This document shows, in pieces, positions 53,063 through 64,000 of a stretch of 64,000 nt of DNA. The notes beneath the pieces are model-generated. The model was given only the letters and a program-made list of their open reading frames with translations. It was not told where the DNA came from and did no database searches. The stretch lies in the NCBI RefSeq assembly GCF_044784365.2, contig NZ_CP173065.2. One strand, written 5' to 3'. The stretch is from Cetobacterium_A somerae. GTDB taxonomy: Bacteria > Fusobacteriota > Fusobacteriia > Fusobacteriales > Fusobacteriaceae. How positions within the stretch are numbered: position 1 is the stretch's first letter; each line of letters begins with the position of its first letter. The position numbers and the translations under genes are program-made.

Positions 53063-53879
53063 GCATCTTTTATTTTTTCTGTTTCAAAACTTCTATCTAA
53101 TCTGAAAGCTACCTGACAGAATATAGAGTACCACTTTGTTGTTTCTGAAGCTGCTCCTGATATGATTAACGGCGTTCTAGCTTCATCGATTAGTATCGAG
53201 TCAACCTCATCCACTATACAGAAATTTAAAGGTCTTTGAACCTTATCTTCAACTTTGTTAACCATATTATCTCTTAAATAGTCAAATCCAAATTCAGAGT
53301 TTGTACCATATGTAATATCAGCTTCATAAGCAGCTTTTCTTGCTGCATTTTCCATTCCATTTACAATTACCCCTGAAGTTAATCCTAAAAATTCATAAAC
53401 TCTTCCCATTAACTCTCTATCTCTTTGAGCTAGATAGTCATTAACAGTTATAACGTGAACTCCTTTTCCACTTAAAGCATTTAAATAAACCGGAGCTGTT
53501 GCAACTAATGTTTTTCCTTCTCCTGTTTTCATCTCTGTTATTTTTCCTTCGTGAAGTACAATTCCACCAATTAATTGTACATCATAGTGTCTCATTCCAT
53601 GAACTCTTTTTGATGCTTCTCTTACAACTGCAAAAGCTTCAACTAAAACATCATCTAATGTTTCACCTTTCTCTAATCTTTGTCTAAATTCGTAAGTTTT
53701 CCCCTTTAACTCATCATCTGAAAGTTTCTCTATTTCAGGTTCTAACGAGTTTATCATTGTTACTAATTTCTTGATTCTTTTAATCTCTCTGTCATTTCTT
53801 GTACCGAAAATCTTCTTTAATAAATCTCCAAACATCCTTACGTCCTTCCTAGCTTTATTGTGCTTATTTGTTACTCAAT

Positions 53880-53908
53880 ATATTACCATAATTAGATTTA
53901 TTAGTCAA
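53880..53908 (-). promoter_or_regulatory. Promoter of secA
   Basis: TTGACT (53908-53903) and TAATAT (53885-53880) with a 17-base spacer on the minus strand. Confidence 0.7.
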
Positions 53909-54022
53909 TTTATAGCCCACATCTAGAAAATTTGACCCGTGATTCAAAAAAAGCTATTAATTTATACAAATTTATGTTATATTGTAATTAAAGTAACAAT
54001 ATATTTTAGGAGGTTTTTTATT

Positions 54023-55051
54023 TTGAGTATATTCAATTCTGCTAAGAAGATAATTCCTGGCCTACTACTTTGTATTTTGATTGCACAGCTTGGAGTTTTT
54101 CTTGGGAAATTTGTCCCAAGCATCGGTGGAGCTCCCCTTGCTATTTTCTTAGGACTTATAGCTGGAAACACTTTTGCTAAATCAACTATTTTTGCTCCTG
54201 GTTCTAAATTTTCGGAAAGTGATTTACTTTCATATTCAATTGTTTTATTAGGAGGTACTTTAAGTATTAACACTATTTTACAACTTGGTGTTTCTGGTAT
54301 CGCTTTTATTCTTTTACAAATGACTTTAACAATTGCTTTAACTATGTTCATCGGTAAAAAACTTGGATTTTCAAAACATTTCAGAGCTCTTATGGCAAGT
54401 GGAAATGCCGTTTGTGGGTCTTCAGCAATTGGAGCTAGTTCACCAGTAATTAATGCTGAAGACAATGATAAAGGGATATCTATTACAATTGTTAATTTAA
54501 CAGGAACTATGCTTATGTTTGCTTTAATTCCTATAGCTGGTTATTTTTATAATTTTGAAACTTTACAAACTTCAGCTCTTCTTGGTGGTATTTTGCAATC
54601 AGTTGGACAAGTTATCGCAGCAGGAAGTATGGTTAATCATAATGTTCTTGAAATGGCGACTATTTTTAAAATTGTAAGAATTGTATTTTTAGTTATTGTT
54701 GTTCTATGGTTATCAAGAGAATTTAATAATAAAGAGTTAGAAATGGATACTGAGTTTGCTTTAGAAGAGGAAGCATATAGTAAAAAGAAAAATAAAATAT
54801 CTGTACCTTGGTACATTATAGGATTTTTTATTCTTTGTATATTATTTAGTTTTGGATTAATTCCTGGTGAAGTATCTAAAACCTTTAAAATGATTTCATC
54901 TAAATTCGAAATAGTTGCTCTTGCTGGTATTGGTATGAGAGTAAATATTAGTGAGCTAATAAAGCAAGGTCCTAAAGCATCTCTTTATGGACTATTAGTT
55001 GGATTAAGTCAAATTATTATAGCAATTATTTTAATAAAGATTTTTATATAA
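54023..55051 (+). CDS. YeiH family membrane protein (putative sulfate exporter family)
   Basis: The 342-residue protein has about ten membrane segments and the UPF0324/YeiH pattern: PGLLLCILIAQLGVFLGKF, a GGTLSINTILQLGVSG segment, GNAVCGSSAIGASSPVI (about 122-138) and the C-terminal FEIVALAGIGMRVNISELIKQGPKA. The family is annotated as sulfate exporter but its true role is not firmly known. I start at a TTG with AGGAGG eight bases upstream; the longer reading from an ATG 28 codons earlier has no ribosome site. It is divergent from secA and ends at a bidirectional terminator. Confidence 0.85.
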   Translation: MSIFNSAKKIIPGLLLCILIAQLGVFLGKFVPSIGGAPLAIFLGLIAGNTFAKSTIFAPGSKFSESDLLSYSIVLLGGTLSINTILQLGVSGIAFILLQMTLTIALTMFIGKKLGFSKHFRALMASGNAVCGSSAIGASSPVINAEDNDKGISITIVNLTGTMLMFALIPIAGYFYNFETLQTSALLGGILQSVGQVIAAGSMVNHNVLEMATIFKIVRIVFLVIVVLWLSREFNNKELEMDTEFALEEEAYSKKKNKISVPWYIIGFFILCILFSFGLIPGEVSKTFKMISSKFEIVALAGIGMRVNISELIKQGPKASLYGLLVGLSQIIIAIILIKIFI

Positions 55052-55053
55052 AT

Positions 55054-55078
55054 AAAAACTGGATATAATCCAGTTTTT
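55054..55078. terminator. Bidirectional terminator between the yeiH-like gene and gmhB
   Basis: AAAAACTGGAT and ATCCAGTTTTT form an 11-bp stem with a three-base loop; T-rich on both strands. Confidence 0.88.
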
Positions 55079-55625
55079 ATTTTTTTAATATAGCTGCAAC
55101 ATCTAATAAATCTTTTGCAATTAAATATTGATTTTTTACATCTTCTTCTATTTTTTTTCCATAACCAGTTAAAACTAAAACTGATTTTAAACCTGCTTTT
55201 TTTCCAGCCTCTAAATCTCCTTTTTTATCTCCAATCATAAAAGAATTTTCTATATCTACATTATATTTATTTATTCCTTCTAATAACATTCCTGGATTGG
55301 GTTTTCTACAATTACAATCAACTTTGTATTTTCCAATACCTTTTTCTGGATGGTGAGGACAATAAAAACACTCTAAAATCTCTATTCCAAACTCTTTTAG
55401 TTTTTCAGTCATTTGATTATTTAGTGTTACTAAATCCTCTTCAGTATAATAACCTCTCCCAATACCTGATTGGTTTGTGACAACTATAAATTCATAACCT
55501 AAATTTTTTAATTCTTTTAACCCCTCTATTGCATTTTTTTCAAATTCAAAATCTTCCCATTTATGAAGATATGATTTTTCTACATTTATTGTTCCATCTC
55601 TATCTAAAAATATAACTTTTTTCAT
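55077..55625 (-). CDS. gmhB: D-glycero-beta-D-manno-heptose-1,7-bisphosphate 7-phosphatase
   Basis: A HAD-superfamily phosphatase of LPS heptose synthesis. The 182-residue protein has FLDRDGT with the nucleophile Asp (about 5-11), VTNQSGIGRGYY, the zinc loop CPHHPEKG...CNCRKPNPG, and MIGDKKGDLEAGKKAG with the acidic motif. All are typical of GmhB. Start ATG follows AAAGGAGA. The related histidinol-phosphatase is less likely given hldD nearby. Confidence 0.9.
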   Translation of the reverse strand: MKKVIFLDRDGTINVEKSYLHKWEDFEFEKNAIEGLKELKNLGYEFIVVTNQSGIGRGYYTEEDLVTLNNQMTEKLKEFGIEILECFYCPHHPEKGIGKYKVDCNCRKPNPGMLLEGINKYNVDIENSFMIGDKKGDLEAGKKAGLKSVLVLTGYGKKIEEDVKNQYLIAKDLLDVAAILKK

Positions 55626-55724
55626 AGTCTCTCCTTTTCTTTTTTATATATTATATCACTCTTATAAAGGATTTTTTAGTTTATTCAGAATATAATTTAT
55701 ATTAAAGAGTTGGGAGGGATTTTT

Positions 55725-56123
55725 ATGGATTTAAAAGATATTATTCAGTTTATAGGTTCTTTAGCTTTTACTTCAGCAATTTTAACAGTAACTGTATTCA
55801 TTCTTAATTATAAATATAAAGAATTTTTAAATAAAATTCTTAAAGGAAAATTAAGCCATCTTCAGTTGCATAAAATTTTGGGTATAACAACAATAATCTT
55901 AGGAACTATACATGGTTTAGGTATGGCTTTTGCATATCCTTCAGTTTTAAAAAAATATACTGGTATTAGTGGTATTTTTCTTTTAAGCTTATTTTGGATT
56001 TTAGGAACACTTCCTTTTATTGTAAAAAAAGTTCCAATAAAATATAAAAAAAATGTACTTAAAAGTCATAAAATTTTAGGTGGCATCATATTTATATTTA
56101 TTATTATTCACATATCACTTTAG
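55725..56123 (+). CDS. Small membrane protein with four conserved-looking His (cytochrome b-like)
   Basis: The product is about 132 residues with four membrane segments. Histidines lie in LHKILG and GTIHGLG in the second and third helices and in SHKILGG and IIHISL in the last, so pairs of His separated by about 14 and 13 residues could hold haem b, as in ferric-reductase-like or cytochrome b561-like domains. I do not recognise a precise family. The ATG follows GGGAGGG; a TTG five codons earlier is less likely. The TauE-like gene begins eight bases after the stop, so the two are in one operon. Confidence 0.65.
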   Translation: MDLKDIIQFIGSLAFTSAILTVTVFILNYKYKEFLNKILKGKLSHLQLHKILGITTIILGTIHGLGMAFAYPSVLKKYTGISGIFLLSLFWILGTLPFIVKKVPIKYKKNVLKSHKILGGIIFIFIIIHISL

Positions 56124-56131
56124 GAGGCAAC

Positions 56132-56842
56132 ATGGATATTTCAGAAATTTTATTTATGCTTATTGTTGGAGTTGGAATGGGTTTTAGTTTAATGGGAATG
56201 TCAACTGCTATTCTTTTTTCACCAATATTAGTTTCAATATATGGTTCAAAATTAGGGAATGGAATAATGTTTGTTCCATTTTTAATAGCAGATTTATATG
56301 TTTCCTATTTATATCGAAATAATTATGATAAAAAAATTGTTTTAAAACTTATACCTTTCTCAGTTATTGGAATGGTTATCGCATCTATTTTTGCAAACTC
56401 TATTTCAGAAGATATTTTTAGAAAAATTATTGCAACTATCATTATGTTTTCTAGCATTTTATTCTTCTTAAAAAAATATGAACATAAATTAACAAAACTT
56501 TCCTGGTTATTTGGAGTCTTTGGTGGTGCTTCATCATATTTAGCAAATGTTTCAGGACCTATTTTTAACGTATATCTACTTAGTTATAAACAAAAAGAAG
56601 AAGATTTTATAGGTACAAGAGCTGTATTTTTTACTGTTATAAACATAATAAAGCTTTTTATGTATATATTTATTTTTAAAAATATTAATATCTTTACTAT
56701 AACTAGAGGATCAGTAGCTATTCCTACTATATTTTTAGGTGTATTTCTAGCAAAAAAGCTATTGAAAATAATGAATCAAAAAATATTCAATACTGTTGTT
56801 GTTTTATTAGGGCTTATAGTTGCAATAAAAATGCTGCTATAA
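56132..56842 (+). CDS. TauE/SafE family sulfite exporter-like permease
   Basis: The 236-residue protein has about eight membrane segments. It resembles the DUF81/TauE family: a first half with VGVGMGFSLMGMSTAILFSPIL, and a second half with GGASSYLANVSGPIFNVYLL, which corresponds to the GxxSG..NxxGP repeat of the family. The family exports sulfite or sulfonates in a few cases; here the substrate is not known. It follows the small His-rich membrane protein and ends at a terminator. Confidence 0.82.
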   Translation: MDISEILFMLIVGVGMGFSLMGMSTAILFSPILVSIYGSKLGNGIMFVPFLIADLYVSYLYRNNYDKKIVLKLIPFSVIGMVIASIFANSISEDIFRKIIATIIMFSSILFFLKKYEHKLTKLSWLFGVFGGASSYLANVSGPIFNVYLLSYKQKEEDFIGTRAVFFTVINIIKLFMYIFIFKNINIFTITRGSVAIPTIFLGVFLAKKLLKIMNQKIFNTVVVLLGLIVAIKMLL

Positions 56843-56850
56843 GCATTTTT
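56827..56850. terminator. Terminator after the TauE-like gene, facing the rRNA operon
   Basis: AAAAATGCT and AGCATTTTT form a 9-bp stem, T-rich on the plus strand and also on the minus strand, so it can end both the tauE-like transcript and the rRNA operon. Confidence 0.8.
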
Positions 56851-56880
56851 TTTAGTAAATTTTACAAAAAATAAAAAAGA

Positions 56881-56994
56881 TTGGCAACTTCCTATCCTCC
56901 CAGGGGGCTGCCCCCCAAGTACTTTCAGCGTTTATGGGCTTAACTTCCAGGTTCGAAATGTTACTGGGTGTACCTCCATAGCTATCGTTGCCAA
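56881..56994 (-). rRNA. 5S ribosomal RNA
   Basis: A 114-nt 5S rRNA. The ends TTGGCAAC and GTTGCCAA pair as helix I. The internal sequence contains GTACACCCAGTAAC and TTCGAACCTGGAAGTTAAG, the conserved loop A to loop B region. It is the last gene of the complete rRNA operon; a T-rich run follows its 3' end. Confidence 0.93.
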
Positions 56995-57043
56995 TCAATA
57001 TTTATTTGTGTTCTTGAACACTTGAAACTATATAGTAGTATAT

Positions 57044-59961
<2,918 letters not shown>

Positions 59962-60137
59962 TTGTAATATAATTCATATTATTTAGACAGACTAACTACT
60001 CAATTTAAGATTGACTTAAAAATGAATTGTTAGTTAATTTAGAATATTTTCTCAATATCTACTATATAGTTTCCAATGTCCAAGTTTGATAGTAAAGAAC
60101 ACTATCAATCGAATAGAGAAAAAGTTAGTCTCCTTAG
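59962..60137 (-). other. 16S-23S internal spacer without tRNA
   Basis: A short AT-rich spacer of about 176 bases. No Ile or Ala tRNA cloverleaf was found, in contrast to many bacterial spacers. Confidence 0.7.
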
Positions 60138-61648
<1,511 letters not shown>

Positions 61649-61966
61649 CAAATATATTTAAAGTCCTAAGACTTACGTTTACACCATTTATTGGTTTGCC
61701 ATTTCTGGCATTTTGTTATTTTCATAACTTCTGACTATTTTCTCTATTCGGTTGTTAATGTCCTTTAGTTTTACTTCGTCTGTGGTGTTTCCCACTGACA
61801 TATATAATCATACCACAACGATTAAAGTTTGTCAACAAAGTTTTTTTATTTATTTTAAAGTATTATATTGTTTTTTATCATTAACCATTGTTTTCATTGG
61901 GTTTGTTTGTTAAAAAAATATTTTTTTATATGAAAAAATTTGAATTTTACAAAAAATAAAAAAAGA
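61649..61966 (-). other. Leader and spacer between two tandem rRNA operons
   Basis: This region has no gene. On the minus strand it holds, in order, the T-rich tail after the upstream 5S, a possible extra TATAAT at 61867-61862, a consensus rRNA promoter and about 150 bases of leader to the 16S 5' end. Confidence 0.7.
61807..61835 (-). promoter_or_regulatory. rRNA operon promoter
   Basis: TTGACA (61835-61830) and TATGAT (61812-61807) with a 17-base spacer on the minus strand, about 150 bases upstream of the 16S rRNA. Confidence 0.8.
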
Positions 61967-62080
61967 TTGGCAACTTCCTATCCTCCCAGGGGGCTGCCCC
62001 CCAAGTACTTTCAGCGTTTATGGGCTTAACTTCCAGGTTCGAAATGTTACTGGGTGTACCTCCATAGCTATCGTTGCCAA
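61967..62080 (-). rRNA. 5S ribosomal RNA (second operon)
   Basis: Sequence identical by eye to the other 5S gene over all 114 positions, with the same flanking T-rich run at the 3' side. It ends the second, upstream rRNA operon. Confidence 0.93.
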
Positions 62081-62127
62081 TCAATATTTAATTTACTTGG
62101 ATCATTTGAAACTATATAGTAGTATAT

Positions 62128-64000
<1,873 letters not shown>

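Larger units (their letters stand above)
51218..53835 (-). pseudogene. secA: Preprotein translocase ATPase SecA, interrupted by two frameshifts
   Basis: The full SecA sequence is present but lies in three frames. The first part (53835 to about 53056) carries the helicase-like NBD1 with MKTGEGKT and DEVDSILIDEA. The second (about 53056 to 52536) carries LYSPEHVELTHYLN and GRRYSDGLHQAIEAKEGV. The third (about 52536 to 51218) continues without a stop from TDAIIRRIEELYAKGQP to TNMAGRGTD, RGRAGRQGDPG and the C-terminal zinc motif CKCGSGKIYGKCC. No residues are lost except at the two junctions, where 2 added bases or 1 removed base restores the frame. Both junctions lie in the same 15-base sequence. 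SecA is essential, so an assembly or sequencing artefact is likely, but recoding or slippage is possible. The ATG follows AGGAAGGACG. It is followed by a lipoprotein gene after nine bases. Confidence 0.9.

Noticed and set aside
51218..53835. SecA as a programmed-frameshift gene
   Set aside because: Considered but not asserted: no conserved downstream pseudoknot or internal Shine-Dalgarno arrangement was evident, and programmed frameshifting of secA is not known. Kept as an open alternative to artefact.
53977..54465. Minus-strand open frame of 162 codons opposite the yeiH-like gene
   Set aside because: It is fully antisense to a recognisable membrane protein gene and has no family features or ribosome site.
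59962..60137. tRNA in the 16S-23S spacer
   Set aside because: No cloverleaf, TTCGA loop or acceptor-stem pairing was found on the rRNA strand.

Overview
The window is a piece of a low-GC, Gram-negative, anaerobic bacterial chromosome. I read it as a member of the Fusobacteriaceae, either Fusobacterium or a close relative such as Cetobacterium. The reasons are a methionine gamma-lyase that looks very like the Fusobacterium nucleatum enzyme, a FomA-like major porin, LPS-heptose genes (hldD, gmhB) in an otherwise firmicute-like AT-rich genome, strong AGGAGG ribosome sites, and fusobacterial-looking 16S rRNA. The species cannot be fixed from the sequence alone.

Layout. 0-6 kb: tail of a YheO-type regulator, a YjiH-family membrane protein behind a structured leader RNA with a terminator, megL, mgtE with a short upstream ORF, a cold-shock gene and a secreted polysaccharide deacetylase. 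6-16 kb: a compact glycogen operon glgB-glgC-glgD-glgA-glgP plus a GH13 alpha-glucan hydrolase. 16-18.6 kb: a polar amino acid ABC transporter operon preceded by a leader peptide ORF and a very strong terminator that look like a classical attenuator. 18.6-23 kb: a stand-alone nonribosomal peptide synthetase module (condensation-like, adenylation, carrier) overlapping a DUF2147 gene, then an outer membrane protein. 23-30 kb: MscS channel, carbonic anhydrase, KDPG aldolase and KDG kinase, hybrid cluster protein with a Crp/Fnr-type operator, a lipoprotein with an IclR regulator, and Dps. 30-36 kb: a lactose/cellobiose-family PTS (IIA, IIB, IIC) with a porin, a MupG-like 6-phospho-muramidase and a Rep_3-like initiator protein. 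36-43 kb: ligA, gldA, a FomA-like porin, a ROK regulator, a candidate small RNA and a groES without groEL beside it.

43-56 kb is mostly one long minus-strand gene string: secA, lipoprotein, PHP phosphoesterase, hldD, uppP, hemZ-like, comEA-like, hslO, DUF969, DUF979, pcp. secA is broken into three frames by two frameshifts that lie in the same 15-base sequence. After a YeiH-type exporter, gmhB, a small haem-b-like membrane protein and a TauE exporter, the last 7 kb hold ribosomal RNA on the minus strand: one complete 16S-23S-5S operon and, directly upstream of it in tandem, the 23S (cut by the window edge) and 5S of a second one.

How the parts fit. The glycogen genes give storage and mobilisation of glucose. 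Three catabolic inputs are visible: methionine (megL), KDG/KDPG (kdgA-kdgK) and a PTS disaccharide, possibly recycled peptidoglycan MurNAc-GlcNAc. Stress functions (hcp, dps, hslO, csp) are dispersed. The most unusual items are the double frameshift in secA, the predicted asparagine-loading NRPS module, the attenuator, the pseudoknotted leader RNA upstream of yjiH and the Rep-like protein embedded in a sugar locus. No CRISPR array, insertion sequence, prophage or tRNA gene was seen.
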